DNA from: Streptomyces roseofulvus
Lineage (GTDB): Bacteria; Actinomycetota; Actinomycetes; Streptomycetales; Streptomycetaceae
Assembly: GCF_039534915.1 (NCBI RefSeq)
Contig: NZ_BAAAWE010000001.1
Location: 6,386,001 to 6,450,000 of the forward strand
Length of the DNA: 64,000 nucleotides
Reading direction: 5' to 3'
In this document: piece by piece, positions 51,057-60,508 of the stretch
Layout: each line of letters starts with the position of its first letter
Position numbering within the stretch: the first letter of the stretch is position 1
Position numbers and translations under genes: made by a program
The notes under the pieces: generated by a model
The model's database searches: none
Told to the model about the DNA's origin: nothing
The model's input: only the letters and a program-made list of their open reading frames with translations

Positions 51057-51215
51057 GCCGTCTCTTCCGGATCATGCCGGGCTCGCGACGCCTGGCACGC
51101 ACCGTCGCGGCGTTGTCGTCAGTCAGCAACGCTCCGCGTCGACTCCCTCCTCCGCCTTGCGAGCGCACGCACCAGACGCCGCTCCCTGATCCGGCCTGAT
51201 CCGAAAGAGACGGCC
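51056..51215. repeat. 160-bp element with 25-bp terminal inverted repeats (MITE-like or IS remnant)
   Basis: GGCCGTCTCTT-CGGATCA-GCCGG at 51056-51080 recurs inverted at 51191-51215, with 23 of 25 positions matching; the enclosed ~110 bp have no coding capacity. The stop codon of the aminotransferase ends on its first base. It could be a non-autonomous transposable element or a long-stem transcription terminator. No clear target duplication is visible. Confidence 0.65.
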
Positions 51216-51391
51216 CAGGGGGCGGAACCCGCCGCGGCTCGTCCGCTCCGGTGGCCGTGCCGCCGCCTCCCGGCGCGGCACGCCCGCCGGGGGGGAGAGG
51301 TGCCTAGGGTCGGGGCGCACATCCGTACCCGATGTGCCGTCCGCGTCCGCGTCCCGCGCCCCGCGCCCCGCGATCCGCAGAGGAGTGATCC
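51216..51391. other. intergenic spacer before the VOC gene
   Basis: With the inverted-repeat element this completes a 335-bp gene-free stretch. AGAGGAG sits 8 nt before the VOC start. TAGGGT at 51305 could be a -10 element. No further structure is seen. Confidence 0.4.
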
Positions 51392-51805
51392 ATGGCGTCC
51401 CGGCTCAACCCGTACATCAGCTTCACCGGCAAGGCGAGGCAGGCCCTCGACTTCTACCAGGAGGTCTTCGGCGGCTCCCCGGAGGTCAACACCTACGCCC
51501 AGTTCGGGCAGGCGCCGCCCGGGTACGAGGACAAGGTCATGCACGGCATGCTGGAGACGCCCGCCGGCTTCACGCTGATGGTCTCGGACAACCCGCCCGG
51601 CATGGACCACACCGTCGGCAACAACATCAGCATCAGCCTCAGCGGCGACGACGACACCGAGCTCCGCGGCTACTGGGACAAGCTCGCCGCGCGCGGCACC
51701 GTCTCCGTCCCTCTGGAGAAGCAGATGTGGGGCGACGTCTTCGGCATGTGCACCGACGAGTTCGGCATCACCTGGATGGTCGACATCGCGGGGCAGCCCT
51801 CCTGA
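51392..51805 (+). CDS. VOC-family (PhnB/glyoxalase-like) protein
   Basis: A 137-residue protein with two beta-alpha-beta-beta-beta modules: NPYISFTGKARQALDFYQEV then FGGSP, and MWGDVFGMCTDEFGITWMVD. It belongs to the 3-demethylubiquinone-methyltransferase/PhnB-like VOC group. The residues usually binding metal are not all present, and the substrate is unknown. AGGAG precedes the ATG. Confidence 0.85.
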   Translation: MASRLNPYISFTGKARQALDFYQEVFGGSPEVNTYAQFGQAPPGYEDKVMHGMLETPAGFTLMVSDNPPGMDHTVGNNISISLSGDDDTELRGYWDKLAARGTVSVPLEKQMWGDVFGMCTDEFGITWMVDIAGQPS

Positions 51806-51901
51806 CCCTCCTGACCACCGGAAACGTGGGTGAGAAGCACCTCGAACACCTGGTAGATTGATGTTCGTCGCCGCGAGGGAACGAGCAGCGGCCAACACCT
51901 T

Positions 51902-51986
51902 GTCCGGGTGGCGGAATGGCAGACGCGCTAGCTTGAGGTGCTAGTGCCCTTTATCGGGCGTGGGGGTTCAAGTCCCCCCTCGGACA
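51902..51986 (+). tRNA. tRNA-Leu (anticodon GAG)
   Basis: The acceptor stem GTCCGGG pairs with CTCGGAC, with discriminator A at 51986. The anticodon stem CTAGC/GCTAG encloses the loop TTGAGGT, giving anticodon GAG, which reads CUC/CUU Leu codons. A long variable arm (TGCCCTTTATCGGGCG) is typical of type II tRNAs, and the T-loop GGTTCAAGTCC is canonical. The CCA end is not encoded. A strong terminator hairpin follows 8 nt later. Confidence 0.95.
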
Positions 51987-51993
51987 CGATCGA

Positions 51994-52039
51994 CGACGAG
52001 CCGTGCAGGCCGGTGAGAACCGGAGTGCACGGCTCGTCG
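51994..52039 (+). terminator. strong hairpin downstream of tRNA-Leu
   Basis: CGACGAGCCGTGCA (51994-52007) pairs perfectly with TGCACGGCTCGTCG (52026-52039), a 14-bp stem, and the loop contains a further CCGG/CCGG pairing. It lies between the tRNA and the convergent protease gene, so it probably terminates both. Confidence 0.85.
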
Positions 52040-52056
52040 CCGTATGCCCGGAACCC

Positions 52057-52875
52057 TCAGGAGGCCGGTGGGCTGAGGCCCGTCAGCCGGGTGAGCCAGG
52101 GGAGGTGGGCGGTGATCCTGGTGTTCACCGCGGGGGTGTCCGTGGCGCAGCCGCGGCCGTAGGAGACCAGGGCGGCCAGGGTGGGGCGGCCGGTGGGGGA
52201 GCGGTGGACCAGGGGGCCGCCGGAGTCGTACACGCAGGTGTCGCGGCCGGGGGTCCAGGTGCAGAGCTGGGCCGGGGTGAGGCCGTCGACGCCGCGGCGG
52301 GCGCAGGCGGGGTTGGAGAGGGTGTCGAGGGTGACCGTGCGCAGCACCGGTGAGGGGTCCGCGCCGAAGGAGGTCGCGCCCCAGCCGACCGCCTCCAGAC
52401 GGGTGCGGGTGAACGATTCCTCAGGTGCGGGGAGCGCGACGGGGCGGACGCCGGCGTCCGCGCGGACCGGGTCCGCCAGGGTGATCACGGCGAGGTCGTC
52501 GTGCTGGGTCCGGCGGTCGTAGCGGGGGTGGATCGTGAAGCGGGCCGGGCGGGCCACGCGCGCGTGGCGGGACTCGGTCGCCGTCCGCAGGTCGTGCTCG
52601 CCGAGCAGCACCGCGACCCGGCCGGTGTCGCCGTACGAGCCGGTCAGGCAGTGCGCGGCGGTCAGGACGTGCCGGGGGCCGATCAGCGCGCCGCCGCAGA
52701 ACGGGCGGTGCCGCTCGACGTCGACCAGCGCCGCGACGTACGGGTACGCCCCGGGGGCCGCCTCCCGGCCGCCGACGATCGCGCCGGCCTCGCGCGGCGC
52801 GACCGGCGCGGTCGCCAGGAGCGTCCCCAGGAGCGCCGCCGTCAGTGCTCTCGCCCGTCCCAATGTGCCCTCCAT
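52057..52875 (-). CDS. secreted trypsin-like serine protease (S1 family)
   Basis: A 272-residue exported protease with a signal peptide of about 25 residues, then IVGGREAAPGAYPYVAALV, the classical mature N terminus. The triad is His in LTAAHCL, Asp in HDDLAVI and Ser in CVYDSGGPLV. The last reads YDSGGP where GDSGGP is usual, so the Gly before Asp is replaced by Tyr, which may affect oxyanion-hole geometry. Cys pairs are in the expected places. It converges with the tRNA. Confidence 0.88.
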   Translation of the reverse strand: MEGTLGRARALTAALLGTLLATAPVAPREAGAIVGGREAAPGAYPYVAALVDVERHRPFCGGALIGPRHVLTAAHCLTGSYGDTGRVAVLLGEHDLRTATESRHARVARPARFTIHPRYDRRTQHDDLAVITLADPVRADAGVRPVALPAPEESFTRTRLEAVGWGATSFGADPSPVLRTVTLDTLSNPACARRGVDGLTPAQLCTWTPGRDTCVYDSGGPLVHRSPTGRPTLAALVSYGRGCATDTPAVNTRITAHLPWLTRLTGLSPPAS

Positions 52876-52948
52876 GGCCGTCGACCCAGCGTGTCCACGA
52901 CGTCAACGAGCCGATGACGGGCGGGTCACCCGGCCGGAGGGGCGGCGG

Positions 52949-54013
52949 CTACGGCACCCGGGCGGTCCACTCCTCGGTGGCGAACTTCGTCCGGACCAAC
53001 TCCTCCGCCCGGGCCAGCTCGTCCGCGGTGACCTCGCCGGCGGTCAGCCCGTACCGGTCGTGGAAGGAGGCGATCATGTTCTCGATCACCTGCTCCCGGG
53101 CCAGGCCGGTCTGCCGGCGGAGCGGGTCGACCCGCTTCTTGGCGCTCCGGGTGCCCTTGTCGGACATCTTCTCCCGGCCGATGCGCAGGACCTCCAGCAT
53201 CTTGTCGGCGTCGATGTCGTACGACATGGTCACGTGGTGCAGCACGGCCCCGGGGCCGCCGTCCGGGCCGACCATCCGCTTCTGCGCGGCGCCCGCGATC
53301 TTCCCGGCCTCGGTGGCGATGTCGTTGAGGGGCTGGTACCAGGCCTTGATCCCCATGTCGCCGAGCGCGCCCAGCACCCAGTCGTCGAGGTAGGCGTAGC
53401 TGTCGGCGAAGGAGAGGCCCGAGACCAGGGACTCCGGCACCGACAGGGAGTACGTGATCGTGCTCATGGGCTCCACGAACATGGCCCCGCCGCCGGAGAC
53501 GCGCCGCACCACGGTCATGCCGTGCTTCGCCGCCCCGCCGGGGTCCACCTCGTTCCGCAGCGACTGGAAGCTGCCGATCACCACGGCGGGCGACGCCCAC
53601 TCCCAGACCCGCAGGGTCGGCGCCCGCCGCCCCGCGGCGACCTCGGCGGTGAGCACCTCGTCCAGCGCCATGTGCAGGGCGGGCTCCTGGGGGCCCGCGT
53701 GCACCAGCTGCCAGTCGTAGTCGCTCCACTCGGTCGCGTGGGCCAGCGCCCGCCGGACGGCGATGCCGATCCCCTCCGCGGTCAGCCCGAACATCACGGT
53801 GGACTCGGGCAGGGCCGCCGTGATCCGGGCCGCGAGCTCCGTGGCGTCCGCGGTCGAAGGCGCGCCCTCCAGGGCGCCGTTGATCGCGAGGATGGCCTCG
53901 TCGGGCTCCAGGAAGAAGTCCCCGGCCACCCGGACGTCGCGCAGCGCCCCGTCCTCGACGTCCAGATCGACGACGACGAGCTTGCCGCCGGGCGCCTTGT
54001 ACTCACCGTGCAC
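52949..54013 (-). CDS. lplA: lipoate-protein ligase A with permuted domains
   Basis: A 354-residue enzyme attaching lipoate to dehydrogenase and GcvH subunits. Residues 1-90 (KAPGGKLVVVDLDVEDGALR, VAGDFFLEPDEAI) match the small accessory domain that is C-terminal in E. coli LplA. The catalytic BPL/LPL domain follows (WEWASPAVVIGSFQS, VVRRVSGGGAMFVEP, EAGKIAGAAQKR with the conserved Lys). The order is therefore inverted, as known for some bacteria and archaea. GTG 54013 is chosen for AAGGGGA upstream. Confidence 0.88.
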   Translation of the reverse strand: MHGEYKAPGGKLVVVDLDVEDGALRDVRVAGDFFLEPDEAILAINGALEGAPSTADATELAARITAALPESTVMFGLTAEGIGIAVRRALAHATEWSDYDWQLVHAGPQEPALHMALDEVLTAEVAAGRRAPTLRVWEWASPAVVIGSFQSLRNEVDPGGAAKHGMTVVRRVSGGGAMFVEPMSTITYSLSVPESLVSGLSFADSYAYLDDWVLGALGDMGIKAWYQPLNDIATEAGKIAGAAQKRMVGPDGGPGAVLHHVTMSYDIDADKMLEVLRIGREKMSDKGTRSAKKRVDPLRRQTGLAREQVIENMIASFHDRYGLTAGEVTADELARAEELVRTKFATEEWTARVP

Positions 54014-54146
54014 GGTGTCGTCCCCTTCCCGCGCGGGGCCGGGACCCTGGTCCGGTCCGGCCCCGGAATCGGATGAATCTACGGATACCGCGCATCGCAC
54101 TCTAGGTCATGCCCACCGAGCGGCGCGGGTCCGGGGCGGTCGGCCG

Positions 54147-55448
54147 TCAACGGGGTCCGCCCGGCCGGGTGCCGCTCTGGTAGACGTCGGGGATGCCGTC
54201 CGCGTCGTCGTCGCGGTTCTCCTCCTCCCACAGGCGCCTGTAGAGGCGGTTGCGGCGGCGGAGGAGCACGGCGGCGAGGACGGCCGCGGTGACCGAGCCG
54301 AGCAGGACGGCGGCCTTGACGTGTTCGACCTGGGCCGGGTCGGTGAAGGAGAGTTCGCCGAGCAGCAGGGCGACGGTGAAGCCGATGCCCGCGAGGACGG
54401 CCAGGCCGAAGACGTCCGCCCAGGCGAGGTCCGGGTTGAGTCTCGCGCGGGTGAAGCGCACGGCGGCGTACGTGCCGAGGAAGACGCCGAGGATCTTGCC
54501 CGCGACGAGGCCGACGAAGACCGCGAGCGGCTCGGGGTCGGTGAACACCTTCGCGAGGGCGTCGCCGGAGAGGGCGACGCCCGCGGCGAAGAGGGCGAAG
54601 AGGGGGACGGCGACGCCGGCGGAGAAGGGGTGGACGAGGTGGGCGACCCGCGCGCCCGGCGACCGCTCCTCACCGCTGTCGAGGGTGGTGCGCAGGATCA
54701 GGCCCATGGCGACGCCGGCGACGGTGGCGTGGACGCCGGAGTGGTACATGAGCGCCCAGATGGCGACGCCGAGCGGCACGTACCACCACCAGCCCCGGAC
54801 GCGGAGGCGCTGGAGGGCGTAGAAGAGGGCGAGGCCGGCGAAGGCTCCGCCCAGGGCCCGGAAATCGAGGTCGCCGGTGAAGAAGATCGCGATGATGAGG
54901 ATGGCGCCGAGGTCGTCGACCACGGCGAGGGTCAGCAGGAACGCGCGCAGGGCGGAGGGGAGGTGGGTGCTGATGACGGCGAGGACGGCGAGGGCGAAGG
55001 CGATGTCGGTGGCCATCGGCACGGCCCAGCCGTCGAGGCTGCCGCCGCCCGCCGTGGCGGTGAGGGTGTAGAGGGCGGCGGGGACGGCCATGCCGCACAG
55101 GGCGGCGATGACGGGCAGTGCGGCGGTGGCGGGGGTGCGCAGCTCGCCGACGACCAGTTCGCGCTTCAGCTCGATGCCGGCGACGAGGAAGAAGACGGCG
55201 AGCAGGCCGTCCGAGGTCCAGTGGCCGACCGAGAGGTCGAGGCCGAGGGCGGGTATCCCGACGTGGAAGTCCCGTATCGACTCGTACGCGGCGCTCCACG
55301 GGCTGTTCGCCCAGAGCAGCGCGACGACCGCGGCGGCCAGCAGGACGAGTCCGCCGACCGTCTCCGTTCGGAGGGCTTCGGCGACGGCTTGGCGCTCGGG
55401 CCAGGGGAGGAGTCCGAAGACGGTCTTGCGAGGGCGTGCCTGGGTCAT
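54147..55448 (-). CDS. nhaA: Na+/H+ antiporter NhaA
   Basis: A 433-residue inner-membrane antiporter with eleven to twelve helices. AVFFLVAGIELKREL, GGGSLDGWAVPMATDIAFAL and TLAVVDDLGAILIIAIFF carry the essential Asp pair (VVDD) and the third Asp (ATDIAF). AGIGFTVALLLGELSF is the helix XI motif. The C-terminal tail is unusually acidic and hydrophilic (WEEENRDDDADGIPDVYQSG). ATG 55448 is used; an in-frame ATG at 55469 would add a short leader. Confidence 0.93.
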   Translation of the reverse strand: MTQARPRKTVFGLLPWPERQAVAEALRTETVGGLVLLAAAVVALLWANSPWSAAYESIRDFHVGIPALGLDLSVGHWTSDGLLAVFFLVAGIELKRELVVGELRTPATAALPVIAALCGMAVPAALYTLTATAGGGSLDGWAVPMATDIAFALAVLAVISTHLPSALRAFLLTLAVVDDLGAILIIAIFFTGDLDFRALGGAFAGLALFYALQRLRVRGWWWYVPLGVAIWALMYHSGVHATVAGVAMGLILRTTLDSGEERSPGARVAHLVHPFSAGVAVPLFALFAAGVALSGDALAKVFTDPEPLAVFVGLVAGKILGVFLGTYAAVRFTRARLNPDLAWADVFGLAVLAGIGFTVALLLGELSFTDPAQVEHVKAAVLLGSVTAAVLAAVLLRRRNRLYRRLWEEENRDDDADGIPDVYQSGTRPGGPR

Positions 55449-55575
55449 GGGGAGGAAGCCTCCGGGCATGTCGGCAGGTGGGCGCAGAGGCCCTTCGGAC
55501 GCCGACCAGACTTCCCGGCACACCGGCATCGTGTTCTTGATGCGTTCTTCACACCCTATCGGGTGCGCGGGAGTC

Positions 55576-58500
55576 TCACCACGGCGTCTCCGATCCGCTG
55601 GAACAGGGGGACCCTGCTCGGTCCGTCGCCCGCGTGATGGCCGCCTCGACGGCCGTGATGCGGTCGGCGAGGAGGCCGAGGGCGGCGACCGCACGGGCCG
55701 TGGGGTCGTCGCCCGCTCCGGCGAGGGAGCGGGACCGGACGTGGGCCGCGGTGATATCCGTCCAGCGGGCGGCCTGCCCCGGGGTGAGGGTGCCGCGCAG
55801 GGCGGCGAGCCTGAGGAGGTTGGCCTCGGCGTCGCCGGTCAGGGTCTGGGCCTCCGCCTTGTAGTGGTCGTCGACGAGCGCGGCGAGCTCGGTGGCGTCC
55901 ATGGCCGGCGAGATCCGGGCCGCGATCTTGTTCATGGTGCGGTACGAGCCCTGGAGCCGGAAGGGCGGCTCCGCGCGGGCGTCGTCGGTCTGGGCCGCGG
56001 AGGCGATGTAGGCGTCGTTCACGGCCAGCACGGTGGTCCGCGCGGCCAGCAGGTGACGCAGGACGGCGAGGATCCGGTCGAGCTCCGCGGGGGCGTACGG
56101 GTGGGCGAGCCGGGCCCGGGACGCCGTCGGGTCCCCGGCCGCGAGCCGGGTCAGCAGCTCCAGGTCGGCCCGGTCCCGCCCGGCCAGCGGAGCGAGGTCC
56201 GGGTGGGAGGTGAGGGCGTTCTCGACGAAGCTGAAGGCGAAGGCGGCCTCCCGGCCGCTGAGGACGTCGCCGAGGTTCCACACGTCGGCGCGGTCGGCGA
56301 GCATGTCGGGGACGCGGAAGCGCCGTCCGGACTCGGTGTACGGGTTCCCCGCCATGCACACCGCGAAGCGCTTGCCGCGCAGGTCGTGCCCGGCCAGGCC
56401 GCGGGTGGTGTCGCAGAGGGGGATGAACTTCTGCAGGAACTCGGCCGAGCAGTGCTGGATGTCGTCCAGGTACAGCATCACGTTGGTGCCCGCCGCGAGC
56501 GCGAACGCGATCTTCTCCAGCTCTCTGCGGGCGGTGGCGTCGGGGGCCTCGGCCACGTCCAGCGAGACCGTCCGCTGCCCGAGGGCCGGGCCGTCGACCT
56601 TCACGAACAGCAGCCCGAGGCGGTCGGCGACGTACTCGACGAGGGCCGTCTTGCCGTAGCCGGGCGGGGAGAGCAGCAGGAGCAGGCCGTGGCGGTCGGC
56701 GCGCCGGCCGGCGCCCGCCGCGCCGAGCTGCTTGGCGAGGCTGTCGCCGACGAGCGGCAGATACACCTCGTCGACGAGGGTGTTGCGCACGAAGGAGGAC
56801 ATGACCCGGGGCCGGTACTCGTCCAGGCGCAGCCGGGCCCGTTCCGCCGCGACGAGTTCGCCGCGGCGGCGCTGGTACGCCCGGAAGGCGGGGACCTCGT
56901 CGGCGGCGAACCGGGCCGTGCGGAGCAGGAACTCGTCGAGCCGCAGCTCCAGCGCGCCCGCCCGCAGCCGCGGGTGGCTGCCGAGCAGTCCGGAGACGGT
57001 GGCGGCGGTCGCGCCGTCGACGTCGTAACGGCCCAGGTCCGGACAGAGTTCGACGGCGGCGGCCTCGGCCAGGACGCCGTCGTCGACCGGATCGCCGGAC
57101 GCGTCGGCGTAGGCGCGCAGCCAGCCCTCGACGAGCTGCCGCCGGGCCCCCGGCTCCGGCACCGCTCCCAGGTCCTCGTCGAACGCGTCGGTCCCGACCG
57201 CCTTGCGGAACTTCTCCAGCAGCGCGCGCGCCTCCGCGGAGAACGCGAACCCGTCCGGCCCCGCGGCCAGTTCCTCGACGAGGTACGCGGCGGCCGCCGG
57301 ATCGCCGGCGCGCTCGGCCAGTTCGCGGCGGAGCCCGTCGAGGCCCGGCGCCGTCCCGAACAGGTCACGGGCGCGGCTGAGGGAGACGGCCCGCCGGGAC
57401 CAGGCCGCCCGCTCGCCGTCGGACGCCGTGTGCGCCCAGAACAGCTGGGCCCGCGCCCTGGCGGCCGCCGGGTGGCGCAGCGGGCCGGCGCGCTCGTGGA
57501 GCCGCAGCACCGCGGCGAGGATCGCCGCCGCGTCGTGGTCGTGCACGCCGCGCTCGTACCCCTCGTCGTACGCGGCCTCCGCGGCCCGCCGGACCAGGGC
57601 GGGGAGGTCGGCGGCGGCGAGGGCCTCGACGCCGTGCTCGGCGAGGAGGCGGGCGGCCAGGTACTCGGAGCGGTACACGTCCGGCGACTCGGACGGCAGG
57701 GTGCGCTCCCAGCAGGCGCGGGTGTCCGCGAACGCCGGGTCGTCGGTGACGGGACGGCGGTAGTCGGTGCCGGTGAGCGCGAAGGCCAGGCCGCCGTCGT
57801 GCGGGACCAGGGTGAGCTCGGGCGGCCGGCGCTGGACGGCGAAGCGGTGCCGGCCGAGGCGGAGCACGTCGCCGCCGTCGGCGTACAGCTCGGAGCGGTC
57901 GCGCAGGGCCCGGCCGGCCTCCTGCCGGGCGGCCGTGAGCCGCCCCTCCAGCTCCTCGGCGCGCACCTGGTCGCCGAGCTCCCGCAGCTCCTCGGCGGTG
58001 CGCCGCACCTGGGCGACCATGGGGTCGGAGGCGAAGTACGCGTGGACGTCGCCGGCGCCGTCCAGCGCGACGGCCCGCCGCGCGACCGCCTCCAGGATCC
58101 GGCCCGCGGACTCGGCGAGCCGCGCGGCGCGGCGGGCGCGGGCGTCGGTCAGGGCCTGGCGGCGGGCGGCGAAGGCGTCGTGGATCCCGGTCCGCTTCTC
58201 GTCCAGTTCGCCGAGGAAGCCGTCGTGGTCGGCGAACCGCGACGCGAGGTTCTCCAGCCGCAGCAGCAGCCCGCCGAGCCGGGCGTCGCACTCCTCGGGC
58301 GTGTCCGCCCCGGCGAGCTCCCCGGTGACCGCCTCGGCGAGCAGCGCGAACTCGGCGGTGAACGCGGCCCGTCCCTCCCGGTCGAGGAGGTCGGCCCGCC
58401 GCGCGTCCAGGGTGGCCCGCGTGGCGTTGAGGGAGCCGAGGAGGTCGGCGACCCGTTCGAGGACGGTGGTGCGCGCGGTGGCGTCGGCGGCGTCGAGGCC

Positions 58501-60429
58501 GGCGACGACCTCGCTCAGGGTGCGCAGTCCGACGGTCTGCTCGTCGAGCCGGCCGGCGAGGTCACGGGTGGCGGCGACGCTGTCGGCCTCGGCCGCGGCG
58601 GCGCCGAGCCGTTCGGCCTCCGCCCGCTGCTCGGCGAAGGCGTCCGCGCGCCCGAGGAAGGCGACGGCGCGCCGCGCGGCGGCGGCCAGGTCCTCCTCGG
58701 CCCGGCGGGCCAGGGCGTCGACGGCGTCCGTGTCGGCGTACCGCAGCTCCTTCACGGCCAGCAGGTCGCCCTGCGCGCGGCGCAGTCCGGTCAGCCGGGA
58801 GATCCACTCGCGCGCCGTGGCCGGGGTCTCCCCGCGGACCCGGCGGGTGAGCCGGGCGAGGTGTTCCCCGGTCTCCGCGAGGGCGGCGGCGGCCCGGTCG
58901 GTGAGGGTGGCGACGGTCTCGAACTCGGCGAGCACCTGCCCGGCGGTGGTCCGCAGGGTGGTGAGCGGCGCGGCGAGGTCGCCGGTCTCCGGGTCGCCGA
59001 GCCAGTGGTGGGTGTCGGCGGCGCGGTCGCAGGCGGCGATCAGCGCCTCGTACGCCGCGCGGTGGGGGACGGTCTCGGCGGCCTGGCGGGCGACGGCGAG
59101 GCAGTCGGAGATGCCGCGGACCAGGTCGGCGTTGCCGAGCCGGGCCAGCGGCCCCGTCCCCGCCGGGACGGCATGGGTGTCGGCCGCGAACGGGGTCCGC
59201 CAGATCTGGACCGGGTGGACGCGGCCGGGCTCGGCGCCGGTGCCGCGCAGGACGGCCATGGTGCCGTCGTCGAGGAGGGCGTGGGCGCGGCCGGCGACGG
59301 GGCGGGCGATCTCCTCCCGGACCCGGTTGTACGGCAGCAGCAGCGACCGGCCGTCCGCGGGCGCCCGGAAGGCGTAGAGGACGTCCTCGTCGTGCGGCGA
59401 GGTGACGGCCCCGTCGAACTCCATGCCCTCGGTGTCGGTGTCGAAGGTCCGCACGGTGCCGTCGGCGAGGCAGTAGCCGCCCGGGAACACCACGCCCCGG
59501 TCGTCGGGCAGCCGCAGACAGGCCCGGCCGAGGCCGTCGACGCGGGTGACCGCGCCGGTGAGCGAGTGGAAGACCAGGTGGCGCGCGGTCTCCTCCCGGT
59601 AGGGGAGGACCCGGACGAGGACCAGCGGTCCGACGACGGCGTGCGCGACCTCGGCGTCGGCGAGGGCCTGCAGGGGCTCCTCGACGGGCTCGGCGTACAC
59701 GCCCTCGGCGCTCTCCGGGTCGTTCTCGGTCTTGACGGTCAGCGCTCCGCCGACCGTGGAGACGAACAGCCGCCCGCCGAGCGAGAGGTGCGGGTGACGG
59801 CCGGGCACCTGGTCCTCCCGGGTGGCGGCCACCCAGTCGACGTCCTGGCCGGGCGGTGTGACGAGGTCCCGTTCCCCCTGGGCGTCCAGGAAGCGGCACT
59901 CGCCCGACGGGCCGACCGCCCAGCGCAGGACCCGCAGGTCGTCGGCCTTCTCGCCGGTACGGAAGACGGCCAGGAGCCGGCTCTCCGTGCGGCGCAGCCG
60001 GACCAGGCGGGCGCCGCGGAAGTAGCGGTGCAGGGCGGCGAACTCGCGGACGAAGGCCGGGTCGTCGAGCAGCCCGGGCACCGCGTCCTCGGACCGGGCG
60101 GCCAACTCCCGGTCGTACAGGGCGAAGACGTCGGCGACCCGGGGCTCCGCGGCACCGGCGCCGGCCGGCCGGGTGCCGCCGAAGAGCAGCAGCCCCCCGA
60201 CGGCCACGACGTCGGTCAGGACACGGGGAGCCTCCGTCCTCGCCTGCCCCGTCCCGGCGAGTTCCAGCTCGCCCGAGCCGAACGCGCGCGTCCTGGCCTC
60301 GTTCAGCGCCTGGGTCCGCGCGGCCAGTTCGGCCGCCTGCGCGGTCAGCCGGCCGCGCAGCACGGCGTACGCGTCCTCGTCGACGCCCCGCGGTCCGGTG
60401 CCCGCGCTCTCGGTGTTCAGCCCGCTCAT
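55576..60429 (-). CDS. giant AAA-family ATPase (DNA repair ATPase-like), partner of SPFH protein
   Basis: A 1617-residue protein with no signal peptide. The first ~450 residues are beta-rich with propeller-like repeats (FALHRYFRGARLVRLRR, VDGLGRACLRLPDDRG). 450-900 is a long helical, coiled-coil-prone region. Around 1252 is a Walker A (LSPPGYGKTALVEYVADRLG) and about 1317 a Walker B (NVMLYLDDIQHCSAEFLQKF), then MAGNPYTESGRRFRVPDMLA as in MoxR/dynein-like AAA modules. GGGAGAG precedes ATG 60429. It follows the flotillin-like gene by 79 bp in one operon. Homologues are labelled DNA repair ATPase, but a membrane-linked remodelling role fits the operon better. Confidence 0.82.
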   Translation of the reverse strand: MSGLNTESAGTGPRGVDEDAYAVLRGRLTAQAAELAARTQALNEARTRAFGSGELELAGTGQARTEAPRVLTDVVAVGGLLLFGGTRPAGAGAAEPRVADVFALYDRELAARSEDAVPGLLDDPAFVREFAALHRYFRGARLVRLRRTESRLLAVFRTGEKADDLRVLRWAVGPSGECRFLDAQGERDLVTPPGQDVDWVAATREDQVPGRHPHLSLGGRLFVSTVGGALTVKTENDPESAEGVYAEPVEEPLQALADAEVAHAVVGPLVLVRVLPYREETARHLVFHSLTGAVTRVDGLGRACLRLPDDRGVVFPGGYCLADGTVRTFDTDTEGMEFDGAVTSPHDEDVLYAFRAPADGRSLLLPYNRVREEIARPVAGRAHALLDDGTMAVLRGTGAEPGRVHPVQIWRTPFAADTHAVPAGTGPLARLGNADLVRGISDCLAVARQAAETVPHRAAYEALIAACDRAADTHHWLGDPETGDLAAPLTTLRTTAGQVLAEFETVATLTDRAAAALAETGEHLARLTRRVRGETPATAREWISRLTGLRRAQGDLLAVKELRYADTDAVDALARRAEEDLAAAARRAVAFLGRADAFAEQRAEAERLGAAAAEADSVAATRDLAGRLDEQTVGLRTLSEVVAGLDAADATARTTVLERVADLLGSLNATRATLDARRADLLDREGRAAFTAEFALLAEAVTGELAGADTPEECDARLGGLLLRLENLASRFADHDGFLGELDEKRTGIHDAFAARRQALTDARARRAARLAESAGRILEAVARRAVALDGAGDVHAYFASDPMVAQVRRTAEELRELGDQVRAEELEGRLTAARQEAGRALRDRSELYADGGDVLRLGRHRFAVQRRPPELTLVPHDGGLAFALTGTDYRRPVTDDPAFADTRACWERTLPSESPDVYRSEYLAARLLAEHGVEALAAADLPALVRRAAEAAYDEGYERGVHDHDAAAILAAVLRLHERAGPLRHPAAARARAQLFWAHTASDGERAAWSRRAVSLSRARDLFGTAPGLDGLRRELAERAGDPAAAAYLVEELAAGPDGFAFSAEARALLEKFRKAVGTDAFDEDLGAVPEPGARRQLVEGWLRAYADASGDPVDDGVLAEAAAVELCPDLGRYDVDGATAATVSGLLGSHPRLRAGALELRLDEFLLRTARFAADEVPAFRAYQRRRGELVAAERARLRLDEYRPRVMSSFVRNTLVDEVYLPLVGDSLAKQLGAAGAGRRADRHGLLLLLSPPGYGKTALVEYVADRLGLLFVKVDGPALGQRTVSLDVAEAPDATARRELEKIAFALAAGTNVMLYLDDIQHCSAEFLQKFIPLCDTTRGLAGHDLRGKRFAVCMAGNPYTESGRRFRVPDMLADRADVWNLGDVLSGREAAFAFSFVENALTSHPDLAPLAGRDRADLELLTRLAAGDPTASRARLAHPYAPAELDRILAVLRHLLAARTTVLAVNDAYIASAAQTDDARAEPPFRLQGSYRTMNKIAARISPAMDATELAALVDDHYKAEAQTLTGDAEANLLRLAALRGTLTPGQAARWTDITAAHVRSRSLAGAGDDPTARAVAALGLLADRITAVEAAITRATDRAGSPCSSGSETPW

Positions 60430-60508
60430 GTCTCTCCCGTTCGCTCCGCGGAGGGCCGGCGCCGGGACCCCCGTACCCGGCGCCGGCCCTCCCTTCCTTG
60501 GTCGTCCG

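Noticed and set aside
51938-52162. Small plus-strand ORF across the tRNA and terminator
   Set aside because: It begins inside the tRNA gene and runs through the terminator hairpin into the antisense of the protease.
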